Of a stretch of DNA of 64,000 nt, positions 23,525 through 37,300 are shown piece by piece. Positions within the stretch are counted from its first letter, which is position 1. Every line of letters begins with the position of its first letter. This DNA comes from Brugia malayi (taxonomy: Eukaryota; Nematoda; Chromadorea; Rhabditida; Onchocercidae). A program made the position numbers and the translations under genes. The stretch lies in assembly GCF_000002995.4 (NCBI RefSeq), contig NW_025062476.1, positions 6,189,001 to 6,253,000 of the forward strand, written 5' to 3'. The notes beneath the pieces were generated by a model that had not been told where the DNA came from, did not search any database, and worked only from the letters and a program-made list of their open reading frames with translations.

Positions 23525-26500
23525 CACCTAAATCAATTATTTATCTTCTCTAAGTACTGTTTCACTTTTTTTTGCTATTTTTTCCAGAACATAATTAAGC
23601 TCAAAAATAATTCAATGACTTAAATGTCACTTTTTTCGTTCCCAACCAGAAGACACTGAAATAATTAACTTATTCTTTGATGGTATTTTAACCTATTCAA
23701 AGATGTAAAATTCTTAAATTGGATCAACATACCGCAATTTATTACCATTTTTGAAAGTCAATGAAATTTCGGAAGAATTATGAAATGCTTATTTGCGATA
23801 GCAAATGATCAAAGAGTATTTTTCTCTTTCATCTCTCATAGTGAAAAGAATTTTGGATTTTTTGTATTTGTAGAAACTAAGTAGAAATACGCTATATTTA
23901 ATTATCACTGATATGTTGATAATATCTTCGGGCAAAACACTCGTGAAATTATTTTAAATATAGTAATCTATGAACTATGCCATTGAGCACTAGTTTTTAG
24001 ATATAGAAATTCTCGATAAAAAATAATATTTACACTTAAGGATTTGAAGACTGCCCAGTAATTCAGTAATTTAGTTTTAATTACTGGAAAAATGTCAGGT
24101 ACTTTCACTTTTTGAAAGAGGTGAAAATTATTTTTAAATGGAAAGAAGAAAACAAGAGATAAATCTTGGTTTTAAGATATCTCCATTTTCCTTTTAATTT
24201 CAGTGAAGCTTCAATGAAGTTTTTGATCATCATTGTTGACTTTGTCCGTCAGTGAAAGCTACTTTAACTTGAAAGACAAATTTATAGCTGAAACAGAAAG
24301 GAAAAGGATGAACTACTGAAATGAGTGAAGAGTAATATAGATTTGATTTGGAAAAAAGAAGAGAAGCTATAAAAGAATAAATATTTAGATAAATCGATGG
24401 ATGGTCGATTTTCTTAATATTAACAAAGTCATTTAATAAAAAAAAAAAAAACAAAATAGTTATTGACAGTTAAGTGTATTCGTATTTCTACTTCAGAAGG
24501 CCAATTAACCGTTTTCTTTCCCTATGTGAGCTGAAAACTTGTTGCCTTAAATTGTAAGATGCTGAAGATCTTAGATGAAAAGGCAGAGTTGTAGTTGTGA
24601 TAATTGTAATAATTATGATTGTAGTGACATCAATAATCATACTTTAGAGAGATTCGCTTCACTGACTTAAAGTAATTAAAAATGACAATTTGAGCATATA
24701 ATGTAAATAGCGCAGAAATAGAGGCATCGCAAAACACATTTTTGTTCATTTTTCCATGAGTCAATGAAAATTTTTCAAACAGATTGTGAAATTTTTATTC
24801 CTACATCTGTATGCTTTCTTTTAAGTATTATTTGACATTAGCTATGTACGGTTAACATATTCTATTTTTTTTTTCTTAAATATCTAAATTACAAGTTGAG
24901 AGTATTAAATTTTAATCCCACTATCCAGGAAGCGTATAGAACAGGATACGAAGACATAAACGATGTACCAATTCAATGAATTTTCAATAAGAACAAAGAA
25001 CGGTTGATCTCTTACTTCTGTATTACAGAAAATTGCAAATAAGCCTGGTATGAGAATGTATGATACATATTTTAAATTTTATGATCAAACTTGCTATTAA
25101 CAGAAGATTAACATCATAAAATATCGATTTATTAGTGAGGTATCTGTGAAGAAAGAATGAGAATAAAAAGACTATAAGGAAATTTAGAGAAACATAAATG
25201 GATGTAATAATTTCTTTTCTATCATTGTTTATTATTACCAATTGTTAATCACGGATTTTTGTAGGAAATGTCTTTAATTCTGTTTTTGTTAAGATTAAGT
25301 AATGGTATCTATCCTCTGTGTCTCAAGATAAGAGTTAAGAATAAATGATATTTCATGTTATTGCAACAGTCAAGTAATGGTCTTCAACTTCAACTGAAAG
25401 TTCAAAGCAAATCATAGGATTTTTATCAAATGAATGGTTTGTTTATGGCTTCTGAAAAATGGTATTCAATTTATGTGATGAAAAGTGGTATTTCAATTTT
25501 TGGTTTACAATAATTGTTATTTAGAGAGCGATTATGTAACAGAGCAATCATAAATGTGGCATCTAAGAAAGCAATGCAATTTAACTATGATAGCATAACA
25601 CAGAAAATATTTGCCAAATGCTTGTTTATAACACATTTGTTGGATACCTTATATACCATCTATGACTTAACATAAGCTCAGAAAGTGTTTATACAAAAAA
25701 TACAGCATTTGTTCTGGTTGAAATTATGAATATCAGAGAGAGTGGAGATGGATGCACAGTACGATGGATACGCTGAACAGGGTTTTTTTATATATCAGCG
25801 CTTGACAACCTGACATTTCAGATGACAAGCAATTTAAAGATGATAACACAAGGAAGAGTAAGGCGTGGCAAGAAAAGGTGCTGTAGGATAAAGAAATCAT
25901 TGATTCGCATACCTATATCTGAAGGTCATAATCGTTGCTACTGTTTTATGCCATCTACGCTAATTTTCTCTCAAAATCTTTTCTCTTTATTCCCTGAAGG
26001 TATAGCAAAGCCGGGAACTTGTTCCAGCTTGATAATTGTCCATAGATCAGTAATAGTGATAATGAGACAAGATGACAGTAATAATTATCACGAGAATAGC
26101 AATAAAAGGTAAAATCATAAGGCAATATATTCATTCAGCCAATAAAAATATTTAGTTCAATTTAATAACATTTTTTTAAAAGAAAATCGGTTTCGGTTTC
26201 ATTCTGGTATTCGCTGACCCTATCTTTTCGCTTCCCTTCTTAATTCTTTCTTAATTTTTTCACCCGGAATATTTTCTTCCCTCAGGTGAACAGTTTATCT
26301 TAATAGGTGCAAAAAAAAAAAAAATCCAGTTTTATAACCCGAAATATCTCATATCTCTAAACACTTTGCTGGAAGAAATAAATAACTTCAAATCTATTGC
26401 GGTATGTAAACTTTAATTTCTCATTTTGGAATATACTGTAATATTAATTAATGCAGATTACAAAAAGGCAAACAAGACAAATTGCGTAGGAATACTTGCA

Positions 26501-29500
26501 AAAAAGACATTTCTAGTACCTTAATTTAATAAAGATTTTAATAAAGAATCAAATTTGCATATTTTTTAATCATCATGAAAGCAAGGTTTGCAGTAAGTGC
26601 ATCATGCAATAAGTGCACACCATGCAATGCTACTTTTTTACAAAATTGCAGAAAGAACACAGTTAGAAGCAAGTTGTATGGATTAGTTTACAAATGAAAT
26701 CATCATCAAATTTATGCAAGTTTTTTTGGTGTAATAATGAAAACTTTATTTTAGAAGCCTTCTTTTCGTCACCAATAAACTAAATAAATTTCAGTTTCTA
26801 ATAATTTCAATTTCCTAATAACTTGCCCCCTGGTTTGGGATAGTTTTTTTCATACAAAACAAATGAAATTTACGCAAAAAATTGAATTTCCAATTCAGTG
26901 TTGTATAATATTCAAGGAATGAATAATGAATGACCTATATTAAAAATAAATTTGAAACTTATGGAAGATGTGATCAAAATGATCAAAAGAGTGACTTGTT
27001 TTATATCTAACTAGAATTAAGCCCTAAAAGGAAAGCCAAGCTTAATAACAATAGTTTGTTTTATTTTAAACATATTTTTTTTAAATTTGCTTAAATGTTT
27101 TTTGCAATATTTCTGAATGTTTGTTTAGACTGACTTACTTATTTTAGCAGTAGTTTGATCATTCAGGAAAATTGAAAGCATATTGCTTGTATGTTTATAA
27201 AAAATATTGTGAAATATTCTTTAAAAAAAACTTTAAATTAATCATAATTTGTATAATAGCTAAGAAGACAATATTATTATCAAATGAATTGCCGATCAAA
27301 TAGGATGCTATTAATTTTCCTTTGGCTTATTAGATTAACTGATACATTAATAAATAGAGAAATCGTTTTACTCTGCTCCATTTAAATTTCACCATACTGA
27401 TTTTCACATACTGATTTCAGATTTCACCATACCACCAACTGATTTTGAGAAGTAACTATTACTATATCACTTTGTCTTCTTACTTGTTCAAGAGAGTTTT
27501 AAAAAGTATTTTTTGAATGATAATTCTTGTGAATTTCTAACACAAGATATCAGAACAAATTCCAAATTGAGATAATTTAAATAAAGTTGAATTGATTATC
27601 CGCGCATTATTTATTTCGCCACCCAAACAGCTTAAAATCATATTTTTATTAATTTATTTATTTTTGCAGTACAATCATCGCTTATCACTTTTTATTGCTA
27701 ATGCATTTTAGATATGCTTTCTTATTGTTTTAAATGATTATTAATATCATCTTTTTTTTTTTTGAATTTAAAAAGTGTAAACAAGCAAAATACAGCAACG
27801 TTAATTTGATTTATAGCAAATTTTTGAGCAGAAAATTTAACTTTTGAAAATAGTCCACCTCGTTTACTTTTCTTTTTTCTTAGTTGAAAAAAGAGAAGAT
27901 CTGTGATAAAAAGTTCTAAATTCAGTTTTTCTATTTGTTCTTTAAAATGAGTATCTAAGTAATTAATTGGTCAGAATGATCTCTTAAAAAACTATAAGCG
28001 AGATATTTTTCCAAAATTTAAAAGGCAAATGACAATAATATTGAGAGATATGATAATGATAATGGTATCAATGACGGCGATGATAAAAAATGCCAAATGG
28101 TGTTTTTCCCTTTTTCAATAATAATAATAATGGCAATCTGGTGACATATAGTAGAATTTTTTATCGATTTTCATCTTTTCATTTAAATTTACAAAAATTG
28201 CAAAAAGATTGAAAATAATAAAAAAGATTTTGTTTTCACGCTCCGTTTCATGCTTCTCTTCTCATTTCGTCTGATTTAGTTAAGAAATTTCTCACTGATC
28301 CTTGACTAACGGCGGCTAAAAAGTTGCATAAAAAATGCCAAATAGTGTTTTTCCCTTTTTCAATGTCAGTTATGGAAATTAAATTTGTTCTAATTCTATC
28401 AGTGATATTTCTGATATTTGCAAAAAATTGAAAATGTAAGATAACACATAAAAGTGATTAGATATGACAAAATGCTAGACGTGACATCACAAAAGTTCAA
28501 CGACATGGATGGCAGTGATAATTGATTTGTAATTGGTGAGATTTAAACTTAGAAAGGAGTTAAGCACAGCAGTTGAACCGTTTGCTGTTTGTTTGGACAC
28601 AACTCATGCACTCATGGAAAACACAAAGGTGAAAGGTAGAAACTGGATCTTCATAAATACAAAGATGTAAGGCAAAGGTTTTGAAAGTAAATTGCATTTA
28701 TGGCAAGTGATAACGGTTGATGGTACGAGAAATCATGATAGTGATAATGGTATCAATGTTAGTGCTTATATTGAGGGTGATGCTGATAAGACTACTGATA
28801 ATGGTTTCTGATAATGGATTTAGCAATAGAAGTGATTGATGCCATTCATCTGATTTTTTTTTAATTAAATTTTTTTGTTCTCTTAGTGGATGAGAAGATA
28901 TCATTTTCCTTTTAACCAGTGCCGATAATCTTTGAAGAATGGTTTTAATCTTTGAAAAAGAAATATAACGAAAATTTTATTTTTTCGAAAACTGTTAGGA
29001 AGTAAACAAAGAAACTAATTTTATTTTTGAGATTAGTTGTTTTTATAATATGGAAGGTTGTGCTACTCTTTTCACATTTAAAAAATTGGCTCGTGTTAAA
29101 GGTACGAAAGTTGTAAAGCGATTATCGGACATTCTTATTTTTCTTTTACACAAATTTTGGCAAATGGCAAAATTTCAACGTGTTGCGGGTTTGAATATCT
29201 TTGAAAATAGCTTTCAATCCATTTAGAATTCATCAATTTTAAAGTATTTTATAAATATTTATCATCCTCTCTATCATTTCCTTCCTATCATTTCCCGTTT
29301 TTCTCTTTTAACAAGTTTCCCCATTTTCCTTAGCAAGTTGATTTTGATGTAAAAAATAAACTGTCTGGTATAATAATATTTTAGCGACTGAGTTGCACAC
29401 TACGCTGTATATTCCATCACTTTCAGTTCCACATAAAACTGATAATCTGATAAACGATTCACAGTTGCTGTATTTTATCTTAAAACTTCTTTATTCAAAA

Positions 29501-32500
29501 TAAAAAAAAAAGCAGAATAAACCGGCAATTTTCGAGAAGCGATGAAATGAAAAATTTTTCAACACCATCTTCTTAAAGAAAATTTTACATTTCATATCTT
29601 TCCTATGTAATAATTAAAACTACAGTTTATTTTTCCAATGCAAATTAATTTTTTAATTTATTATTTTTATAGTAATTTCTTTTTTCTTTTGGTTTCGCAG
29701 AATTTGAAATTGCAATAAAATTTCAAGCCAATATGTAAAAATCAGAAAATTTTGGAAAAAAATGAATGATATATTTGTGATATGTTTCCCAATAATCAGT
29801 TATATTCCATTACAATGAAATATTCTGAATGTATCACAGGATGCTTCATTGATGTTAAAATCATTTACAATAAACACAGGTAAAAGGGAATTGTATTTTA
29901 AAATTTGTAATGAACTACATTTAGAGACTGACGAAATTTGAATGAAATACCTCAGAAAAAGAATAATGTGAAAGAACATGTGTAAATGGTTGAAATGGAG
30001 CAAAAGATGAAGGAATGGTTTTTGAATTATTTGTTTAATTAATCTGATTTTGATAATAATTTTTGCGATATTTTTCAGCTTCTGTTTTTTTTTTTGGAAA
30101 ATAAATTCAGAAAAAGGAAGTGGAAAAACAAATAATTGTTCGAAGGATTTCGAATAATTTTTTTCCCTTTTTCTCTCCATTGTTTCATCTTTTTCTTGCA
30201 CGAAAAACAATTAATGTGGATGGGAAAGAAAATAATCATGTAAAATAAATTATTATTTTGACCGATAATTAGAAACCGAACATTCATAAATGAGGCTAAT
30301 TTGTTCTTTTAATTAATGAGTTTTAAATAAATTTTAATTAATGATCCCTTACTTTCTGACATTCCAAACGTCAAATTTTGCATTTCGAATTAGATTAGTA
30401 CCGGTTTCGGTACTACTTTGAATTAGTCCAAAGCAAACCTTTGAAAACCCAATGGAAATAGTAAAGCAATATTAGAAGATGCTAAAATAATGCAAAACAT
30501 CCGATTACACAGACTCAACTCCATTCAACTCAAGGAAATGCTTGAAAATTACTTTGAAACTGAGCACCAACAATGATTTCATGTTGTCATACAATCATAT
30601 AGATTGGTAGGAAGTATTTCTTATCAGTATTTTTCAGTTCAATCTGGCACATGCTTGTAGTCTAAGTTGCTAACTTATTAATTTTAAATAATTTGTAGTC
30701 AATTGAAAGAGTGTCCATAAAAAAATTTTTTTTCCATAGAAATATATCCATAAAAAAATTTTGCAATTATTTTCAAGATTGATTTGAACGGATAGCAAAA
30801 ATTGCCATAAGCGCTGTTATCATTATAACAGCAAAGTGAACCAATGTGATTAATTTTAATTCAATTTGTCTCTTTTTGAATTTCTTGAAGCTATCATAAA
30901 TACATCGCTGCATGAAATCAAACAGTTCAAATCATTAAGATTCGTTCAGTTCTGAGGATGAAGCATAAAATTTTCAATTCAACTGGGACGCTCCGATGAA
31001 ATGAATGAAATAACAAATTACTTTCAGAAATTATTTTTTTAAAAAGAATAGCAGATGCAAAGAACCTTTCAATTTAACAAGAAAGGTTTATACAAAATAA
31101 TAAATTTTGTATTTATTACTGCCTGGTTTCTCGTTGTTAAAGAGTTAAGATACCACTGCTCTAAATTTTTGATAAAAATATGATTCTCCTTCTTTTTTCT
31201 CATTCATCCATCATTTTTCTTATTTTAAAGATTTCTTCACTGCAAAAAACTTAATTTTTATTGCAGAAAGGCAGAAGACTGCTGTAGAAAAAAAAAAGAT
31301 AAAGTCAAAATCATATTATTAGGATTAATGTTATTTTCAGTTTCAATCACTAAATCAAATTACAATTTTTTTACTCATTTGAATATAATAAGTTGGTACT
31401 GGTTCAATTTATAATAATCACACAAGAAATCAATCATTTTCACTTATGATGAAAAAAAAAAAAAACGAACAAAGTTGCAGTGTGAACTCAGTTCACATGT
31501 TAAAGTAAAAATGAATATAAAAACTACCAACAGTTGAAGCTGTTCAGGAATTGAAGGGAATCTTTTCAGGCACCTATCTGTTTAGGAAATTTATGATTAG
31601 TTTTATCAGTAAGATTATAAATAAAGAATGGATTCGTTAAGGAATAGATTTGACAGTTTAGTTTCTAAAAAATTCGAAATGATAACGCCAGTGAAGGAAA
31701 AAATTTTCTGATCATTTATTTTCCATTCTTTGATTCCATTAATATCTCTGCTGATTCTATAACTCAATGAGGGGAAATCGTGAAATGAAATACTAGAAAT
31801 ATCAGTTTTCACTTTCTCAGAAGAACTTTAGCAAAATTTTTGTCTATGATCAAAATGCTATGTATACAGCGTCTTTGCCTTTTATATTCTTTTTACTTCT
31901 CAAATTTGATCAGCTTAGCTTTTCTTCGGGTTCGTCAGCTTAACTCATAGATACATTGTTTGATAGTAGGCTTGCAAAAGTTTGCTTAAACACGGGTTTT
32001 TGGTTGGTGGTATTTAGTGCCGATAAGGATGTAACGACCTGTTTCATTGTAGTGCTTTAAATATTTGCAAAAGTGGAGACTGAAGCAAACACAATGATAT
32101 GCAAGCAATTAGAACTATTATCTTTTGTTCTATTATATGAACAATGGGATTATTCGATTACAGAATCCAGAAATTGTATATGGTTAAAGATTAAAAATTC
32201 GAGAACCATAAAACCATGAAAGTATTATTTTTTGATAGAAATATTTGACCATTTCTTACTATTGGAAAAATAAAAAAAGTTCGATCAAATATCACACAGT
32301 TGCAATAGAATGCATTGAAAGGATGATGGATGGATAAACCAAAAAAAGCATTAATTCTCTGCATTAACTTAATACAAAATTAGTTGCGCTTAAAAGGAAA
32401 TTTTCTAAGCTAACTTTTAGATGGTGGTTGAACAATCACAAGAAAAGAACTTCAATAAATTAAAGCAAATCGAAAAATCCGAAGTTTCTAAGATTTTTCT

Positions 32501-34365
32501 GGAAAATCATTGAAAAGTTTATATTCGGAGTTTCTAAGTTTTATCTCACCATTATCGTCATTCATTCAAAAGAAATTAAAAACTATAAATAGGAATTTTT
32601 TAAGATTATATTACAATTAGATGAGAAATATAAACATCACACGTTAAATGAATAAAAAGAAACAAACCTTATCCAAAGAGAGACAAACTCATTCAAAAAA
32701 GAGTTTTGCCAAAACATTGGAAATTTATGGTTTTCAGTTTCTAAATACTTTCACTGATATGATTGGATTCCTACTTTTTTTAAAATAGTGCTGTTTTAAT
32801 CTTAAATGGGTAAGCAGGTAACCAGTTTAATAGTATTATAGTAATCTTGCTGGGAAATATGACAAAGATATCACTTTTGCATTTTGTGTTTATAAAAAAA
32901 TTAGAAGCATTATAGTAGATATTAATGTAACAGATGGAAAGTTGCTGATGTGTTCGATTAATATAACCGGAACATTTCCGATTGCTCAATACGTCCAGTT
33001 GGATATAACTTTACATGAATATTTCAGAAAGATTTACAACATATACTGTTAAATATTCCTACCTTATTAGGTCGATGGTAGGTTTGCTGAAAGTTCAAAA
33101 TTAACAGATCTGTCCTGTTAATTGTTGGAAATATGTTTCTTATAGAAAACATTGCTAGCTAAGCTATTAAACAACAATTACTTTATCAAATGTGTTAAAG
33201 AACGACTGATAATTGTCTAAAGATAAGTCAGATTAGTTAAAAATCAATTAGCAAAGAAATGCCTGCCAGAATTGTGCAGTTGTTAAGTACAGATGATAAG
33301 ATTATTTTCTGATTTTAAACTATTCCTGTTAAAATATTTATTACAATGGCGACTTCAAATTGGAAGTCCGATAGTCTTCAATTTAAAAATTTTTTTTTGA
33401 TTGAAAATCTATTTGCTTCCATTTTCCCACGCAGCTGGAAGAACTTTTAGTCTGAAATAATATGTCGAAGGGTTTGTTTGTGGGATATAAGAGAACTTAT
33501 AAGAAAAGAAATGGAAAAAGACAAGCAACAACTTTTTTTCCAGTAAGAAATCAACGAACTTTGCATTATATCGTAGAAGATTTCTTCGAACAGAAAAACA
33601 TTTAGCAAAATTGGTTATCTTTTTCAGTACCTATGAAATATTAAAATATTCACTTGAAAAACAAGAATTTTAAAATTGCTATATGATTCTGTTTGGTAAG
33701 CTAATTAAACATAGAAAATGTGTTCTCAAGCCTAGAATTGCAAGTGGAGTAATTGGCCAGATAGAATGATGAAGTATTTTTGATAAAGATGATGAATATG
33801 TTGCTGGCCTATTCACCATTGTTGTTTGTTGTAAAGGTACCAATTTGATAATAGTGTGATGACAAATGAAAAGTGGCATGGCATATGACCGTCATCAAGT
33901 TCAAATGTAAGCTTTGTTAATGGGTTTTAAAAAAAGCTGAACAGCAGACTTTTCTTTTATGATAAATAACCAAGTAGTCCTGGGCTCTACAAGCAAATCA
34001 TCAGTGGATTTTTCAATTCTTTCTTTTCTCTTCTTTTTCTTCAAAATTGTTCAGTCAATGGTAACAAACTCTTTGAATGTAAATACAGCTTTTGTGTTTT
34101 AGTTAGTGCTGCTTAGTTATTCATTTCTTAAAAGTAATGAATTCTTTTGTTTACAATTTATTCAATTCCAAATTAATTTCTCTTTTAAGCAATATTAGTA
34201 CTTGTTCCCATTATATGAGTGATGTTTTTTGAGCGTAATTCAGATTTCAAGTCATTTTTAACACTGAAGTAGAAATAAAAATTATAAGAAATCAATAGAT
34301 TCTATAAATACACCCCGCTTCTTCTGATTATCTTCCTTTTTTGTCGATAGCATAAGCAAAAAGCA
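23525..34365. other. 11 kb gene-poor region between divergent collagen 3 and degenerin
   Basis: I find no supported gene. The sequence is AT-rich with many A/T runs and short degenerate repeats, for example near 27387-27446, 28050-28375, 28732-28830 and 30711-30765. A 96-codon frame at 25822-26112 starts just after a tttcag and is basic and Cys-containing, but it matches nothing I know and may be chance. The region presumably contains the promoters of both flanking genes; I cannot point to specific sites. Confidence 0.55.
28085..28374. repeat. two copies of a ~33-bp direct repeat
   Basis: AAATGCCAAATGGTGTTTTT followed by CCCTTTTTCAAT occurs near 28088-28119 and again near 28334-28365 with a single base change. 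A nearby GATAATGGTATCAATG motif recurs at about 28057 and 28742. This looks like remnants of an old dispersed or tandem repeat. Confidence 0.65.
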
Positions 34366-37300
34366 ATGCCTCGAACAGCTGACCATATTGCAAGTCACTT
34401 AAACTTGTTTGCGGATCGTCACGAGCCTTCTGGAAGTCGTTTATATCTCTATCAATCGAGGTTCGTTTAGATATTACATTATAAACATAAACTTTTGAAT
34501 TGTCTCAAAAGTTGCAAAGCATTCATGAGACTTATTTATTCACTTTGTTGCTTCATGAGACGTGAAATATCTCCAATAAATTCGAGAAATTAATTGGAGC
34601 TTCAGGTGAATTAATAAATTGATCTATAAGCAATTATTTCTCTGGAATGGATTTAGACTGGCTATAATAAACCTGCAAGCAACTCTCAGCACTATTTCTC
34701 TTCTAAATGACACTGAATGATTTTGGAGGACTTGACAATCAGTCACTTCCATCAAAAACTGCCGTATAACTTTGACTCAGCTTTAGCTTCTTTAAGGAAA
34801 CAAAGGAATTCGATTATAAGTGAAAATATCGAGCCTATTCGAAAATCAGGAACTATTCTGTCAGTTATTTCTACCGAAGAAGTTCGGGATGAGCCTGTAT
34901 TACTTACTATCATTGAAAATGCCAATATGGATGGAGTCAAGCACTTACAGACAGATGATGCTTTTTCAAAGTTTGTCTTCAGTTATTATTCACTTTCATC
35001 TCTTCAAATATCAAAGTATGAAAAGTGAGATGGCTATTGTCACGAAGATTTGTGAGCATGGGAATAACTGGATGCTATAAAATGATATTAGGGATTCGGG
35101 ACCGCTTGACGGTTGATTACTAGTATACACCAATTAATTTGTAGGTATTTTTGGGCAGCGATAATCGCAATATTCGTATTGTTAGCATGTTTTCAAAGTT
35201 TCAAACAAATCAATATGTACTTAACTACACCTGTAGCAACAAATATCGAAGCAGCTTATCCAAATCAAATACCATTTCCTGTTGTCGCTATTTGCAATAA
35301 TAATCAGTACAGGTGAGCATAAGTGATTGCTGTTTTCGTTCATTATAACTTTATCTTTAGCTCAGAGAACTGAAGAGGTTTTGAGTTACTTTTGTGCAAA
35401 CAGAAATATGAAAACTAACACTTTACAATAATCAACGAAACTAAACAAATTGGTATAAATTGTTGATGGATAACTTGTAAAATGGGTATAAAATTCACAG
35501 CATAATAGAAATCTAAAGAAAAATAATCGGCTGAATAAGGAAGAGATACGTTATTGATATCATTAGTGATTGAATTCGTGAAATTAAGCAAAGAAATGTG
35601 GACACTTTCAGATTAACTTATTTGACGGGTCCAGCAATTCAGAATCGCAAACCAAAAGAACCAAGGAGTAATAACACTTTATCTAACGAAATGAATTTAA
35701 CAGTGTTTGATAAGGTGCTAGAAAATGCATGGGACATGGATGCTGTAAAATTTCTTAGGAATGCGGCGCATTGGAAGTCCAGAATGATACTCAGGCAAAT
35801 AAAGTTACCATTCAATAATAAAAACAACAATAAGTTTTCAGATTCTTTCCATCAGGTTAACAGTTTGGTATTTTTTTAATTTGCACACTTTGAGACTTGC
35901 AAAAGAACTTTCTACTCATATTTTGCATGTACTCTTGTAAGATTCAAAAATTTTGTCAAATGTTTTGTGCTGTTTTGTTACAAAATCTCAATATGATGTC
36001 AGTTGCACTTGGCCGAATGGTACTAGTTGTCGATTATCAAATTTCAAGGCAGTTTGGACACTTACGGGTCTCTGCTGGGCCATAAACACAGATCCAAATA
36101 ATCCACATTATATATCTTCAAGTGGTAAGAGTTTATGGAAGCAAGTTTAACTTTTAAATAAAGCATAATTTTAAGATGAATATAGTTTCCAAATTATTTT
36201 GTACCTAAATTTAGATTTTCTTGTTTTTAATATTTTTGAACAGGACTTACATTTTATAAAATAAAAATTTTAATGAAATGGTAAAAGATCATTTAGTTTT
36301 CCCCTCAAATAAAATATGCATTGCTTTACTGATCAGACGCAAAATACATTTACAGTGTTTTTAAGGCTCTGATAATGGTCTCAGATTATTACTAAACATC
36401 GAACGGTATGAGCGAGTAGAAAGTTGTACGCCATATTTTCGGACTATGAGTCTTCCAGGATTAAAAATTTTAATTTATAATCAAACAGATATACCGGAAT
36501 CATCACTCGACGGTGTCAATGTTCCGCCGGGATATACAATGGAGATTCCGTTTAAAATGCAAAAGGTAACACTCTTTCATTAAATAATTATTCAAACAAA
36601 ATTTTAAAAAGATATAATTGCTTTGCCTGAGATTTTCACCAAACTTTACATAATACTTGAACCGATAAAATTACCTTTCTTAGAGGCATAAATATTCCGG
36701 TGCGGGATGTGTGGAGAAAAGCGCAAAACAACAAACAACAATATTGGCAGTTGATGATCCAGAAAATATCCATACATGTACTATTCGGAAATATTTGCAT
36801 GAAATTGAACAAAAGTGCAAATGTTCCATGAGGCGGGCATATAATCCAAATCCAGGAGGTAACTCAACCGATTCTTACCATCTTTATTTGTATATCTTTC
36901 CTTCAAAAAAGATTTTTAGGATGATATGATAAGAATTTGAAACGTTATCTATGAAACTGAATACTATCATTATTTATCCTCTATCTACATCATTCCTCTA
37001 TACCAATACGGATACGATTTCAGCGTATAGTTTCTGCAACGTGGATCAATATTTCACGTGTGCATTACCCACTCTACAGTTCGGTAAAAAAAGGAGTTTT
37101 AATAGATTTGGCTGTCTTTCACCATGTGATCAGATCGATTACACAGCTTGGCAGGATATGACTTTACTTCCAAATAGTATCTTTCCCTCGCTGATTGATA
37201 CTGCCGAAGAAGAGGATGTGGAAGATGTTATTGATGACTATGATGACGAGAATGATGTAAATAAACATTTAGCCGTTTGACTGTTTTCATTTAACAAATA

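Noticed and set aside
28121..28135. Short ATA/ATT-type microsatellite and other simple runs as candidate CRISPR or satellite arrays
   Set aside because: Too short and without spacer structure; ordinary AT-rich simple sequence.
35016..35081. Possible degenerin exon reading MAIVTKICEHGNNWML
   Set aside because: It vaguely resembles the family's C-E-x-T-x-x-H-G motif, but it hits a stop and has no donor in the needed phase. Direct joining of 34970 to 35145 gives a better match (MDGVKHL...KYFW).
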